Shown here one piece after another: positions 8,771-17,678 of a stretch of 64,000 nucleotides of DNA (its first letter is position 1; each line of letters opens with the position of its first letter). Source of the stretch: an uncultured Lachnospiraceae bacterium. GTDB taxonomy: Bacteria; Bacillota; Clostridia; Lachnospirales; Lachnospiraceae. The notes beneath the pieces are model-generated. The model was not told where the DNA came from. It saw only the letters and a list, made by a program, of their open reading frames with translations, and ran no database searches. Location of the stretch: NCBI GenBank assembly GCA_910579495.1, contig CAJTVD010000007.1:13305-77304 (forward strand), in the 5' to 3' direction. The position numbers were made by a program, and so were the translations under genes.

Positions 8771-9493
8771 CTACTCTCCTGTACTGCAGGCGTCGGTGAC
8801 ATAAGTCATCGTCAGCATACAGAATACATAAGTTTGGATCGCGCCTGAAAAGAGATCAAAATATACATGAAGTGCTGCCGGCCATATAATGGCCACTTTA
8901 CTCAGCAATGCATATATCAATGCCATAATCGCCGTTCCCGATAAAATATTGGCGAACAGACGCAGCGAAAGCGAAACCGGAACCGCCAGGTCGCTGATGA
9001 TATTGATCGGCGCCCAGATCGGCCACGGCTCACATAACCCTTTCAGTACTCCTGATACCTTCTGGTACTTAAATTTGTTAAAATGAATCAGCGTAAATGT
9101 AATGATACCCAGCGCAAAAGTTACACCATAATCCGCTGTCGGCGGCCGCAGTCCCAGTAACCCGGAAATATTGCTGATAAAAATAAAGATAAATATCGTC
9201 CCAATATAATTCCGGAACCTTACCGCCTGATTTCCCATAACCCCGGAAATCATCCCGTCAAGCTTCTCCACCATCAGCTCCACCACATTCTGGAAACCTC
9301 CCGGCACTTCCGTGGCACGTTTCACCGCACGGTTAGCGGCAATACAGAAACCGATGATTATCAGCATGACGATCAGGACGCAGACGTGGGTCGTGGTGAT
9401 CCATACCGTCTGGCCAAACAACTGATAGGAAAAGACCCCATGGACCATAAAGTCTACTTCCGTATCTCCTGCTAACAAAATTCCCTGTCCCAT
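8771..9493 (-). CDS. atpB: F1Fo ATP synthase a subunit
   Basis: 240 residues, polytopic. The late helices contain PVSLSLRLFANILSG, which includes the essential Arg of the ion channel in subunit a, and the C-terminal half ends in FDLFSGAIQTYVFCMLTMTYV. It forms the stator ion half-channels against the c ring. Ends 57 nt before atpE; starts 12 nt after the AtpI-like gene. Confidence 0.97.
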   Translation of the reverse strand: MGQGILLAGDTEVDFMVHGVFSYQLFGQTVWITTTHVCVLIVMLIIIGFCIAANRAVKRATEVPGGFQNVVELMVEKLDGMISGVMGNQAVRFRNYIGTIFIFIFISNISGLLGLRPPTADYGVTFALGIITFTLIHFNKFKYQKVSGVLKGLCEPWPIWAPINIISDLAVPVSLSLRLFANILSGTAIMALIYALLSKVAIIWPAALHVYFDLFSGAIQTYVFCMLTMTYVTDACSTGE

Positions 9494-9505
9494 AACTTCA
9501 CCTCC

Positions 9506-9952
9506 TTACCTATCCTGCCTGTCTGCAGGTTCTTCTAGCAATGGGGGAAGGATTTCCTCCCCATATAAAATGTTACTGGCCTTTTTAGTGATAAAGTGCA
9601 TATAAGCTGACGCTTTCAGCCCCATGATCCCCAAAAAAGCAGACAGGGGATTTGCACTATCCCATACAGCGATCAGTAACAGCGCTGTCGTAATAAAGCA
9701 ATATCTCAGTATATTATGGGCACTCATTGCCTTTACCGCCTGGCTCTCCCCAAGATCCAGGGCGCGGTCTAAAGACCACCACATATGAAAAGCAGATGCC
9801 ATGGCAATCAGTATCCCAAGCCAGAGCCCTAAGCTGTAGCCTGCCTTATCCTCCGGCAAAAATGCAAAAAGCTGGCAGAAGACGCCAAACAGCAAAATCC
9901 CGGTTTCAAGCTCAAACAAAGTCCTGTTCATCTTTGTGATCTTTTCTCTCAT
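9506..9952 (-). CDS. AtpI-like membrane protein (ATP synthase subunit I)
   Basis: 148 residues with about four hydrophobic segments (LFELETGILLFGVFCQLFAFL, LGLWLGILIAMASAFHMWW, CFITTALLLIAVW, LSAFLGIMGLKASAYM). Position between an AtpZ-like gene and atpB, together with length and topology, fits the poorly conserved subunit I, which assists c-ring assembly. I use the ATG at 9952 (MREKITKMNRTLF), preceded by GGGAGAG; it overlaps the upstream gene by 41 nt. Family assignment rests on context more than on sequence. Confidence 0.75.
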   Translation of the reverse strand: MREKITKMNRTLFELETGILLFGVFCQLFAFLPEDKAGYSLGLWLGILIAMASAFHMWWSLDRALDLGESQAVKAMSAHNILRYCFITTALLLIAVWDSANPLSAFLGIMGLKASAYMHFITKKASNILYGEEILPPLLEEPADRQDR

Positions 9953-10217
9953 CTGCAACTCTCCCGTCCCTTCTGCTTTTGTGAAGGTAAGCGGACTGGT
10001 CGCTGCCCTTTGTATAAATCTGCCTGGCAAAGCGGTGCACATTCCTCCCCCCTGCCACGGCACCTACAAAAAACAGTACCACCACCAGAAAATCTGTCCC
10101 CAGCTTCTGGTCCAGGAACATTCCCAAAAAAGAACAAACAAAAAGAGGGACAAGCATGTTAATCCCGAATTGTCCTATCATCGTTAATGCCTGATAAACC
10201 TTTCGATTATATTTCAC
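9912..10217 (-). CDS. AtpZ/AtpI family protein
   Basis: 101 residues. Two hydrophobic helices (NMLVPLFVCSFLGMFLD and FLVVVLFFVGAVAGGRNVHRF) with the AtpZ-type GMFLDQKLGTD loop, then a charged tail. AtpZ proteins are encoded at the head of atp operons and have been linked to ion transport and complex assembly. Start is GTG at 10217 after GGAAGGACGAGG. First gene of the operon, about 60 nt downstream of the promoter. Confidence 0.85.
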   Translation of the reverse strand: MKYNRKVYQALTMIGQFGINMLVPLFVCSFLGMFLDQKLGTDFLVVVLFFVGAVAGGRNVHRFARQIYTKGSDQSAYLHKSRRDGRVADERKDHKDEQDFV

Positions 10218-10280
10218 ACGCCTCGTCCTTCCAGATCCAAACCATACCTAAAGTGCCTGCCTTTATCATACTCATAAATC

Positions 10281-10308
10281 ATTATACCACTTTTTCTATT
10301 TCTGTCTA
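10281..10308 (-). promoter_or_regulatory. Promoter of the ATP synthase operon
   Basis: On the minus strand: -35 TAGACA (10303-10308), 16-nt spacer, -10 TATAAT (10281-10286) with an extended TGG just before it. It faces the AtpZ-like gene. Confidence 0.75.
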
Positions 10309-10351
10309 GAAATAATTCATCTTTTTTCATAAGGCATATTGGTGAAAGCCG

Positions 10352-10380
10352 TTGACTTTCTTTTGGTTTAATAGTAGTAT
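10352..10380 (+). promoter_or_regulatory. Promoter of the DUF402 gene
   Basis: TTGACT (10352-10357), 17-nt spacer, TAGTAT (10375-10380), about 50 nt before the ATG at 10431. It diverges from the atp promoter. Confidence 0.65.
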
Positions 10381-10430
10381 TTTCCATAACCAACGATACG
10401 GACGGATTTCTATACCAATAAGGAGGCTTT

Positions 10431-10910
10431 ATGACAAACCCTGTTTTATACCGCAGACGCATTATCCCCGAAGAGTGTATTCTTCTGAAAGACGATATCA
10501 TCCTATCCTGTGACGAAAAGCACATCGTCACCTCCTGGCATACCCTGCACCCGAAAAAGGACCTCCACCATGGAAGCTCCTGCTATTTCCTGCAGGAAGG
10601 ATTTAAGGTGAGCAAATTCTGCCGCCAGGATGATACCCTCCTTTACTGGTACTGCGACATCGTGGCCTATGACTACCGCCCTGGCCCAAACACCCTGACT
10701 GTCACGGACCTTCTTGCGGACGTTATCATTTATCCCGACGGCTTTGTAAAGGTGGTAGACCTGGACGAGCTTGTGGCCGCCCTGGATTCCCGGGCCATTT
10801 CCCTGGAAACCTTAAAAACCAGCCTGATCCACCTGGATAAACTGCTCCAGGTCATCTATTCCGGCGGCTTTGACAGGCTGAAAGCCTATGTGGAAGCCGC
10901 CGCCCATTAA
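10431..10910 (+). CDS. DUF402 domain protein
   Basis: 159 residues. The order of motifs fits DUF402 (FomD/YgaC-like phosphatase fold): VTSWHTLHPKKDLHHG, then WYCDIVAYDY, then LTVTDLLADVIIYPDGFVKVVDLDEL. Members bind divalent metal through the Asp cluster seen in the last motif and hydrolyse nucleoside or organic phosphates; the substrate here is unknown. AGGAGG sits 6 nt before the ATG. Single-gene unit converging with the SleB-like gene, whose stop overlaps the end of this gene by 4 nt. Confidence 0.88.
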   Translation: MTNPVLYRRRIIPEECILLKDDIILSCDEKHIVTSWHTLHPKKDLHHGSSCYFLQEGFKVSKFCRQDDTLLYWYCDIVAYDYRPGPNTLTVTDLLADVIIYPDGFVKVVDLDELVAALDSRAISLETLKTSLIHLDKLLQVIYSGGFDRLKAYVEAAAH

Positions 10911-12097
10911 TAAAAAATATGCCCCGCTATCTGGGTACCGGTAAGGCCCTCAATAGGCGTCCTGAAAAACAGGCAATTCCCAACGGTAGTCTGCCCCGCC
11001 ATGGCGGCATCCGCCGCCCGGTAGCAGGCGTCTGTGGCATGGTTCTCCGCAAGGGCAAGGGCGAGGCGCCCGCTGGCTACCGGCGAGAATTGCTTATGCT
11101 GATAAATGACCCCCACCACCGTGTCCGGGAAAACAGAACTCATCACACGGTTCATCACCACTGCCCCTACCGCCACCTGCCCCTCGTAAGGCTGGTTGCC
11201 CGCTTCACAGTAGATCAGGTTGGCAAGCAGGTACCGGTCCCCGTCTGCAAAGGATATCTCAGAGATATCCCGCCACTTGGACTGGGCCGCCAGAAGGGAA
11301 AGCCTTCTCTCCTCTTCCAGCTGCTTTTGCAGCTCTGCCAGATTGTTCTTCTGTTCTTCCAACTGCCTTTCATATTCCAGCATCTCCGCTTCCGTCTCAG
11401 AAATTTCCCGCTGGAAAGTGGTGATCTTGCCGGAAGTCTGGCTTACCAGCCCCGCCACCCGGCTCTGTTCCGCTTCCACGGACACCTTCAGCTCATCCAG
11501 GTCTTTCTTTTCCTGCATCAGCCGCGCTTCCGTTTCCTCAATCTCCTTCCTGGTGGCTTTAAAGGCCTCAAGCTGCTGCCTGTCATACTCTGACAGCTGT
11601 TCAATATAATCGCTGCGGTTTAAAAAATCCGAAAAGCCTTTGGAGTCAAAAAGCAGCTCCAGCATCATATAATCCCGTTTTTCATACATAAACTGGATCC
11701 GCTTTTTCATGGCGGCATACTGCTCTTCTTCCCTTTTCTTTGCCTCTGCCAGCTGCCCCTGGGTGTTTTCAATCTCCTGGTTCTTTGACCGGATTTCCTC
11801 CTCCAGCCTGGCAAGGTTATCGCATACCTTGGACAGCTCCGAATTTAAATTGTTCAGCTGCCCCTTAAGACCCTCTGTGGTCTGGTTCAGCTCATCCAGC
11901 TCATTTTCCCTGTTATCAATCTCCTGCTCCGTGCGTTCCTGCTCTTCCTTTTTCTCGTTGATTTTCTGTTCCAGGTCTGATATTTTATCCGCATATGCGG
12001 TCAAAGGGAAAACGCATGCCAAAAGAACCCCCGCCATTCCCATGGCAATCTGTTTCTTCCCTGCCTTCCTTACTTTCTTATTCCACCTCTGTCCCAT
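10907..12097 (-). CDS. Secreted coiled-coil cell wall hydrolase (SleB-like)
   Basis: 396 residues in three parts: a signal peptide (KKQIAMGMAGVLLACVFPLTAYA), a long coiled coil of about 230 residues rich in Glu/Gln/Lys, and a C-terminal Hydrolase_2/SleB domain (LLANLIYCEAGNQPYEGQVA, then AVVMNRV and HKQFSPV). The Glu in YCEAGNQ is the expected catalytic residue. SleB-family enzymes cut spore-cortex or cell-wall peptidoglycan. The coiled coil resembles those of PcsB-type hydrolases, which are held inactive until they meet a partner such as FtsEX. ATG at 12097 follows GGAGAG; the frame extends to a TTG at 12115 without support. Confidence 0.87.
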   Translation of the reverse strand: MGQRWNKKVRKAGKKQIAMGMAGVLLACVFPLTAYADKISDLEQKINEKKEEQERTEQEIDNRENELDELNQTTEGLKGQLNNLNSELSKVCDNLARLEEEIRSKNQEIENTQGQLAEAKKREEEQYAAMKKRIQFMYEKRDYMMLELLFDSKGFSDFLNRSDYIEQLSEYDRQQLEAFKATRKEIEETEARLMQEKKDLDELKVSVEAEQSRVAGLVSQTSGKITTFQREISETEAEMLEYERQLEEQKNNLAELQKQLEEERRLSLLAAQSKWRDISEISFADGDRYLLANLIYCEAGNQPYEGQVAVGAVVMNRVMSSVFPDTVVGVIYQHKQFSPVASGRLALALAENHATDACYRAADAAMAGQTTVGNCLFFRTPIEGLTGTQIAGHIFY

Positions 12098-12176
12098 CTC
12101 AGCTCTCCGCCCCAAAACCCATTCTGCCCTGGGGCCTTCTTCCCCTGTAAAATTTCATGATAGGCTTTCCCCCTGG

Positions 12177-12605
12177 TCAGCCCTCCAGCTTGCCCACCCG
12201 GCGCATATGCTTTTCCTCCCCGGAAAACTGTGTGCCCAAAAAAGTATCCACAATTTCAAGGGCAAGGTTCACCCCCACATAAGCACCGCCCAGGGCCAGC
12301 ATATTGGCGTCGTTGTGCAGCCTGGTCATTTTCGCCAGATAGGGATCCGTACACAGGGCGCACCGGATACCGGCAACCTTATTGGCCGCAATGGAAATCC
12401 CTACCCCGGTAGTGCATACCACAATGCCCTGGCTGCAAGCCCCCGATGCCACGGCTTCTGCCGCCGCCCTGCCAAAATCCGGGTAATCACAGGAATCCCT
12501 GCTATAACACCCGAAATCTTTAAAAGGGATCCCCCGGTCCTTTAAATGGGCCATGATCTGCTGCTTCAGGTCATAGCCGCCATGATCGCTGCCTATCGCT
12601 AACAT
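12177..12605 (-). CDS. rpiB: Ribose-5-phosphate isomerase B
   Basis: 142 residues of the RpiB/LacAB family. It has the N-terminal MLAIGSDHGGYDLKQQI motif, DYPDFG, the catalytic Cys loop GIVVCTTGVGISIAANK, and the HNDANMLALGG signature. It interconverts ribose 5-phosphate and ribulose 5-phosphate in the cytosol. Full length. Its downstream neighbour is the SleB-like hydrolase, with no evident functional link. Confidence 0.95.
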   Translation of the reverse strand: MLAIGSDHGGYDLKQQIMAHLKDRGIPFKDFGCYSRDSCDYPDFGRAAAEAVASGACSQGIVVCTTGVGISIAANKVAGIRCALCTDPYLAKMTRLHNDANMLALGGAYVGVNLALEIVDTFLGTQFSGEEKHMRRVGKLEG

Positions 12606-12652
12606 ACTGTGATCCTCCTGTCAATTATTATTCCAGTACCGCCCCCGCTGGT

Positions 12653-13696
12653 TTATAGCCGGATTATCTGGTGCCCGGCGGCTTTCAGCAGGCGGTTCAT
12701 CACCGCCTCGCCAATGCCCCGGCGCTGGAAGCTCTCCGCATAGATAACCTCCACGCCCTCCTGGTCAAATTCCCTGAGGATACGGAATAAGTGCCTTGCC
12801 GCTTCTTCTTCCTTCTGGCGTTTTCCCAGGCTTTTTACGGAATCCGCCTGATAATCCGCTTTCGTCTCGTCAGTGGCGACCACCCCTGTTTTCTGCCCCT
12901 GGCATCTGTGCCCTTCAAGCTGCTGGTTGATGTATGCCGCCCGCTGCCGCTGCTCCCCTTCCACTACCGTAAGGCTTCCCCTGGGGGCATAATGCCTGTA
13001 TTTCATGCCCGGGGCTTTGGGCGGGGTATTTTCATCCATAATGGCCCCGTCCTTCCCCACGTTCCCCACAGCCTCCCTTAACATTTCCTCTGTGATATAT
13101 CCCGGCCTTAAAATCATGGGGATCTTTCCTGTAAGGTCAATGATGGTGGATTCCAGCCCGATATCCGCCTCTCCCCCGTCAATGACCATATCCACCCTGC
13201 CCCCCAGGTCCTCTATCACATCCCGGGCGGCAGTGGGGCTGGGGCGGCCGGAACGGTTGGCGCTGGGTGCCGCCACATAGCCCCCCGCTGCCTTGATCAG
13301 CGCCCTGGCGATCTTACTGGAGGGCATACGCACGGCTACCGTGGCAAGCCCGCCGGTAGTCTCTAAGGGCACACAGCCTGCTTTTTCGAAGATCATGGTA
13401 AGGGGCCCCGGCCAGTATCTCCCGGCCAGAACCTCCGCCACAGGCGGCACCTCTTTTACAATCTGATAAAGGGCTTTCAGCTCCGCAATATGCACAATCA
13501 GCGGGTTGTCGCTGGGCCGGCCCTTGGCCTCATAGATCTTCTTAGAGGATGAGGCCTTCAGCGCGTCTCCCCCCAGCCCATATACGGTCTCTGTGGGAAA
13601 CGCCACCAGCCCGCCTGCCTTAATGATCTCCCCTGCCTCCTGCAGGGCCTGCCTGTCCATGTTTTCTTCCTGTATCTGAACGATCCTTGTATTCAT
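12653..13696 (-). CDS. L-threonylcarbamoyladenylate synthase (Sua5/YwlC type)
   Basis: 347 residues: an N-terminal YrdC domain (IIKAGGLVAFPTETVYGLGGDAL, with KGRPSDNPLIVHI and APSANRSGRPSPT) and a C-terminal Sua5 domain (APGMKYRHYAP). The enzyme makes threonylcarbamoyl-AMP from threonine, bicarbonate and ATP for the t6A modification of tRNAs reading ANN codons. The length shows the two-domain Sua5 form rather than the short TsaC form. ATG at 13696 with GGGAG ten nucleotides upstream. Confidence 0.95.
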   Translation of the reverse strand: MNTRIVQIQEENMDRQALQEAGEIIKAGGLVAFPTETVYGLGGDALKASSSKKIYEAKGRPSDNPLIVHIAELKALYQIVKEVPPVAEVLAGRYWPGPLTMIFEKAGCVPLETTGGLATVAVRMPSSKIARALIKAAGGYVAAPSANRSGRPSPTAARDVIEDLGGRVDMVIDGGEADIGLESTIIDLTGKIPMILRPGYITEEMLREAVGNVGKDGAIMDENTPPKAPGMKYRHYAPRGSLTVVEGEQRQRAAYINQQLEGHRCQGQKTGVVATDETKADYQADSVKSLGKRQKEEEAARHLFRILREFDQEGVEVIYAESFQRRGIGEAVMNRLLKAAGHQIIRL

Positions 13697-13909
13697 ACAA
13701 AATAAGCTCCCGGAAGGTGTATTATCCTGAAATATCTTATAAGCTTCTTCCTTCCCCTCCTACTCTACCACATTTCCCATATTTTGACCACCTTTATTTT
13801 CTTTAGTGTTTCTCCCTGGCCATCCCATAACACTGTCATAGAAAAAGGCGTGAAGCTTTATGAATGCAGCAGCCCCACACCTTTTCCCCGCCATTCCCGG
13901 CGGATCCTT

Positions 13910-14896
13910 TCATCTTCCATAAATATTGGCAGAAAAATATTCCCTGTTTTTGTCAAAATCAATTTCCAGCACCGCCATCCCCCTGATATTGGCATCACGG
14001 TAAGTGCCCTCTAAGGGGATGCTCCCCTGCTCCATATCATAAAGCAGGAATTTACCGGCCTGGAGGCTCAGGGCAAAGCACTCCCCCTTTTTCAGGTTAG
14101 TAGCCAGGTTCGGCAGAAGCTCCCCAAACAGGCCGCCTTTTCCGGAAAGAAGGGACGAGGGCATCTTTTTCACCACTGCCGCCAGCACCTTTCTCTGGCG
14201 CTGGGTCCTGCCGAAATCCGTGCCGATATAGCGGATCCTGCTGTAGGCAAGGGCCTGGGCACCGTTCAAATGCACCAGCCCCCCGGCGGAAGTGTCCATG
14301 TAGTCTGTACCCTCCGGCCTTTGGGTAAGCATGTTATATTCTACCAGGTAACCGTTCACATACTCAATCTCCTCTACGGACAGCTCCAGGTCCACACCCC
14401 CCGCCGCATCCACCAGGCTGGCGAAAGCCTCAAAATTCACCTGCACATAACGGCTGACTTCTATGCCAAAATTCTGTTCAATGGTTTCCATCAAAAGCTC
14501 TGGCCCGCCATATGCATAAGCGGCGTTCAGGCGGCTGCCCCCATGCCCCGGTATCTCCACATAAATATCCCGTAAGATGGATGTCATATAGATCTTTCTG
14601 GTTTTATCGCTGATGGAAAGAAGGATCATGGCGTCCGACCTGCCATCTTCCCCGTTTTCCCGGGAATCGTTTCCTATTAATAAGATGTTTACTACCCCGT
14701 CCTTTTTCCAGGGCTTTGCGTCATGCTCCCCTGCCGCCTGGTAGTTCATCTTATCGTACAGCCTGCCTGCGATGAAATACCAGCCACCCAAAAGCACCAC
14801 CGTAAAGACCAGCATAAATAACACAAAACGCAGCAGCCTGGATTTCTTTCTTTTTTTCCTGTTATTTTTCATCCCTGCTAATATGCCCTGGGGCAT
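13910..14896 (-). CDS. LytR-CpsA-Psr (LCP) family glycopolymer transferase
   Basis: 328 residues. Short basic cytoplasmic tail (KNNRKKRKKSR), one membrane helix, then the extracellular LCP domain with NILLIGNDSRENGEDGRSDAM, TSILRDIYVEIPGHG and LAYSRIRYIGTDFGRTQRQR. The conserved Asp and Arg residues that bind the polyprenyl pyrophosphate are present. LCP enzymes attach teichoic acids or capsule to peptidoglycan, which fits the phosphoglycan operon that ends about 100 nt upstream. ATG at 14896 has AAGGAGGG very close (2 nt); an alternative ATG at 14872 is possible. Confidence 0.93.
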   Translation of the reverse strand: MPQGILAGMKNNRKKRKKSRLLRFVLFMLVFTVVLLGGWYFIAGRLYDKMNYQAAGEHDAKPWKKDGVVNILLIGNDSRENGEDGRSDAMILLSISDKTRKIYMTSILRDIYVEIPGHGGSRLNAAYAYGGPELLMETIEQNFGIEVSRYVQVNFEAFASLVDAAGGVDLELSVEEIEYVNGYLVEYNMLTQRPEGTDYMDTSAGGLVHLNGAQALAYSRIRYIGTDFGRTQRQRKVLAAVVKKMPSSLLSGKGGLFGELLPNLATNLKKGECFALSLQAGKFLLYDMEQGSIPLEGTYRDANIRGMAVLEIDFDKNREYFSANIYGR

Positions 14897-14931
14897 ACCC
14901 TCCTTATCCTGAAATGGAAAACCTCAGGTTC

Positions 14932-14960
14932 ATTTTACCATCCTAACCAGGTACTGTAAA
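14932..14960 (-). promoter_or_regulatory. Promoter of the LCP gene
   Basis: Minus strand TTTACA (14955-14960), 17-nt spacer ending in TGG (extended -10), TAAAAT (14932-14937). The predicted leader to the ATG is about 30 nt. Confidence 0.65.
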
Positions 14961-15011
14961 GGGCGCAGGATAACGCACGCCCTAAAGCCAACCGTCCCTA
15001 TGGCTTCCAAA

Positions 15012-15060
15012 CGCAAAAAACCTCCAGCATAAGATAAATACATATCTTATATTGGAAGTT
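15012..15060 (-). terminator. Terminator of the surface-glycan operon
   Basis: Long hairpin on the minus strand: an AACTTCCA and TATAAGATA arm pairs with TATCTTAT and TGGAGGTT around a 6-nt loop, followed by TTTTTTGCG (15012-15020). It lies 45 nt past the last operon gene. Confidence 0.75.
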
Positions 15061-15104
15061 TATCCCTATTCCCTTACCCTTTATTCCTGTATTAATTTTT
15101 ATTC

Positions 15105-16115
15105 CTATATGCTTTTCTCTGCTTTGTGCGGGAAATGCTTCTGGTATTGGCAAATTTCAAAAATTACATCCTTATACATCTCTGCCAGCCCTTTCGTAGG
15201 CTTCCACCCTATTTCCCGCAGCTTTTCTCCCGAAAGCCGCAGGCCTGTGTCCGGTGCATATCCGTTTTTCATAGGATCTTCTATTCCAATTCCTACCTTT
15301 ATCCTGCCTCCGGCTATCTGCCGGGCAACCAGGCCTGCCATATCGCGTACTGACATTGTATTCCCCTCATTTACTACATTATAAACTTCTCCGTCAGTCC
15401 CCTTATTTAATATTGTAAAAATTGCATTTACAGCATCCTCTGATGCACAGTAATTTCCTAAAGAAGCTCCCCCTGTCTTCAGCTCAATGTCCCTGCCTTC
15501 ATATGCTGCCCTGGCAAACTGCATAAAAACACGCCCATCATCTACCCTGGCTCCCCTGCCAAATATCTGTGCCAGCCTGGCAATTTTTACAGGTATGCGG
15601 TATTCCTGCTGATAAATATGGCAGTAATGCTCCGCCATCCGTTTCCCTAATGGATAACAGCTCCGCGCAGCTTCTAACGGCAGTTCCCCTAATTCTTCTT
15701 CTCCGCGCAGCCTGCCTGTATCAGCCACCCTCCCATAAACTTCCATAGAAGATAAGTAAACCATGCTTTTTATGGAAAGCTGTCTGGCTAATTCCAATAT
15801 ACTCCTTGTACCAAGAACGATACTGTCCGCTGTCTCTACGGGATATGTTACCATTTCAATGGACTGCGTAACAGATGCACAATGGATAATATAATCAACA
15901 TCTACCGGAAGCACTGTACTGTTTAACTCCATCAGTGAGGATTCTATAAAATGCAGTTTGCCTGTATGTTTTGGCACCATCCCATACATCTTTGTTACTT
16001 TATTCATATTTCTAACAGGTAACAAAATATTATCAAACATTCTTTTGTCAAGAATCTCCTTAACCAGCAAACTGCCGATGAACCCTGTCGCCCCTGTGAC
16101 TAGAATATTTTTCAT
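15105..16115 (-). CDS. NAD-dependent epimerase/dehydratase (extended SDR)
   Basis: 336 residues. The NAD-binding motif is GATGFIG at residues 8-14 and the active site is YPLGK with the upstream Ser in VYLSSMEVYG. Extended SDRs of this kind epimerise, dehydrate or decarboxylate nucleotide sugars; the exact reaction cannot be read from the sequence, though the layout resembles UDP-glucuronate decarboxylase and dTDP-glucose dehydratase relatives. Last gene of the glycan operon, 15 nt after the methyltransferase gene. Confidence 0.88.
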   Translation of the reverse strand: MKNILVTGATGFIGSLLVKEILDKRMFDNILLPVRNMNKVTKMYGMVPKHTGKLHFIESSLMELNSTVLPVDVDYIIHCASVTQSIEMVTYPVETADSIVLGTRSILELARQLSIKSMVYLSSMEVYGRVADTGRLRGEEELGELPLEAARSCYPLGKRMAEHYCHIYQQEYRIPVKIARLAQIFGRGARVDDGRVFMQFARAAYEGRDIELKTGGASLGNYCASEDAVNAIFTILNKGTDGEVYNVVNEGNTMSVRDMAGLVARQIAGGRIKVGIGIEDPMKNGYAPDTGLRLSGEKLREIGWKPTKGLAEMYKDVIFEICQYQKHFPHKAEKSI

Positions 16116-16130
16116 TTGCTAAATTCATCC

Positions 16131-17246
16131 TTACAAAATCTCTATTGCTACCCTCTCAGTCAATTGATGCCCGCCGCCAAAGGCACAGGCTATGTATTTA
16201 AACCTTAGCCCCGTTTCCTCCACAAATTCCACCAGTGCCTTATATTCATCATCCTGCCAGCCAATTTGCCCGGCCAGCTCATCAAAGCAGATAACCGTTC
16301 CCCTGCCAATATTATCCTTCAAAAGTGAAAGTACACATTTTGTTGAACTATACAAATCACAGTCAATGTGGATAAAAGAGCACTGTTCTGATTTATGCGC
16401 TTTAATAAAGCCTGGAAGTGTCTCGTCAAACCACCCCTTTATTAGCCTTACGTTTTCATTCACTACAGGCAGCTTCCCATTTTCGTTGAACTTTCCCTGC
16501 TGATAACCAGGCAGCCACCCCTCCGGCAACCCTTCAAAGCTGTCAAACCCGTAAATAATTTGGGGGCTGATCCTATTGGATATATAATTTATGGAACTGC
16601 CTTTATACACGCCGAATTCTAAGTATAGCCCCTCTTTATGCCGAACATTCTCAAGCACATAATCGTAATATAAATTTCTTTCTTCAAAAATAACATTTTT
16701 GCCAGGAGCATCCGGAGCCTCTATGAAATTTCGGGCAATAAATTTTGCCGCCTTTTCTTCATAGTATTTTTTTAAAAACAGGTTTGTATAACGCATCCTG
16801 TCCTGTCCATAAATACAATCAACTTTTTTGGTGATATAATTTATTTTATTATTGAGAATGTTCATATTATCAAGTATGTTATTTACCCTGCTGCTTTGTC
16901 TTATATGAAGTATATACGCCATGCCTCTTTCCGTAAACAAATCAAACACCCTGCCCAATTCATTATCCGTGACAGCCGCCGATACTATTTTCTCTCTTTC
17001 AATTCCAATAGAAACTGCGTATTCAAATATTTCTTTCTGATGCACCACCGAACTAATAAAAATGAAATCATAGTCCAGCCCTTTCATACTCCCAGGTGCC
17101 ATAACCCTGCTTTCGCCTAACACATTCTTTTCTTTTTTTCCTTCATCAGTGTCAATATAGCCTATTACTTCCGCTACATCCTTATCAAAACACTTAGACA
17201 GGCCCAGCGCCATTCCACCGGCACCCCATATCAAAATTTTTTTCAT
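16131..17246 (-). CDS. TylF/MycF-type methyltransferase with N-terminal Rossmann module
   Basis: 371 residues in two parts. The N-terminal ~110 residues form a Rossmann-like module (MKKILIWGAGGMALG, then VIGYIDTDEGK and FIFISS). The C-terminal half is a TylF-type SAM-dependent methyltransferase: LYLEFGVYKGSSINYIS binds SAM, then YGFDSFEGLPEGW, FIHIDCDLYSST and CFDEL, the acidic metal-binding residues of this family. TylF enzymes O-methylate sugars. The same N-terminal module occurs on three other enzymes of this operon. ATG at 17246. Confidence 0.85.
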   Translation of the reverse strand: MKKILIWGAGGMALGLSKCFDKDVAEVIGYIDTDEGKKEKNVLGESRVMAPGSMKGLDYDFIFISSVVHQKEIFEYAVSIGIEREKIVSAAVTDNELGRVFDLFTERGMAYILHIRQSSRVNNILDNMNILNNKINYITKKVDCIYGQDRMRYTNLFLKKYYEEKAAKFIARNFIEAPDAPGKNVIFEERNLYYDYVLENVRHKEGLYLEFGVYKGSSINYISNRISPQIIYGFDSFEGLPEGWLPGYQQGKFNENGKLPVVNENVRLIKGWFDETLPGFIKAHKSEQCSFIHIDCDLYSSTKCVLSLLKDNIGRGTVICFDELAGQIGWQDDEYKALVEFVEETGLRFKYIACAFGGGHQLTERVAIEIL

Positions 17247-17262
17247 ATCTATACTCCTGGCA

Positions 17263-17676
17263 TTATTTTCTTAATTCTAATAAAGTGGCATTAATCAGCG
17301 TGGATGAAGTCCCTTTATAATATGGGAAATAGACGATCTTAACACCAACCTCTTTAAACTGCTTTTCGTAGCCATTCCACTTATCTGTGTTATACCAGTC
17401 ATCCCCTACAAACATAACGTCAAACTTTAATTTTTTCCACATTTCAAACTTATCCATTGATTCCTGGGGCACTGCCGCATCCACATATTTTATATTCCTT
17501 ACAATTTCCATCCTTTCCCCAAAAGGAATCACCGACTTCTTATGTTTATAGGACACCAGTTCATCTGTTGTCACTCCCACAATAAGCTTATCGCACATCC
17601 CCTTCGCGTTTTTAAGCATATTTAGGTGCCCTACATGAAAGAGGTCAAAAACGCCCGCCGCATAGCCTATAACCAC
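17263..17676 (-). CDS. Glycerol-3-phosphate cytidylyltransferase-like (TagD family)
   Basis: 137 residues from a GTG at 17676, which directly follows the asparagine synthase stop (TAG AG GTG) and has GGAGG 8 nt upstream. It carries the cytidylyltransferase motif GVFDLFHVGH (HxGH), then KYVDAAVPQ and FVGDDWYN, and ends with the STTLINAT-like segment SSTLINA, matching TagD order. Such enzymes make CDP-glycerol or a related CDP-alditol from CTP. With the second cytidylyltransferase at 27962 it suggests a phosphate-linked glycan. A longer frame to 17775 overlaps the upstream gene and is rejected. Confidence 0.85.
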   Translation of the reverse strand: MVIGYAAGVFDLFHVGHLNMLKNAKGMCDKLIVGVTTDELVSYKHKKSVIPFGERMEIVRNIKYVDAAVPQESMDKFEMWKKLKFDVMFVGDDWYNTDKWNGYEKQFKEVGVKIVYFPYYKGTSSTLINATLLELRK

Positions 17677-17678
17677 CT

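Noticed and set aside
10214..10531. 105-codon frame on the minus strand over the DUF402 start and both promoters
   Set aside because: It covers the atp and DUF402 promoters and the N-terminus of a clear family member on the other strand; no ribosome site and no family resemblance.
12653..13696. Possible Sua5 truncation
   Set aside because: Both YrdC and Sua5 domains are present and the length is normal for the two-domain form.
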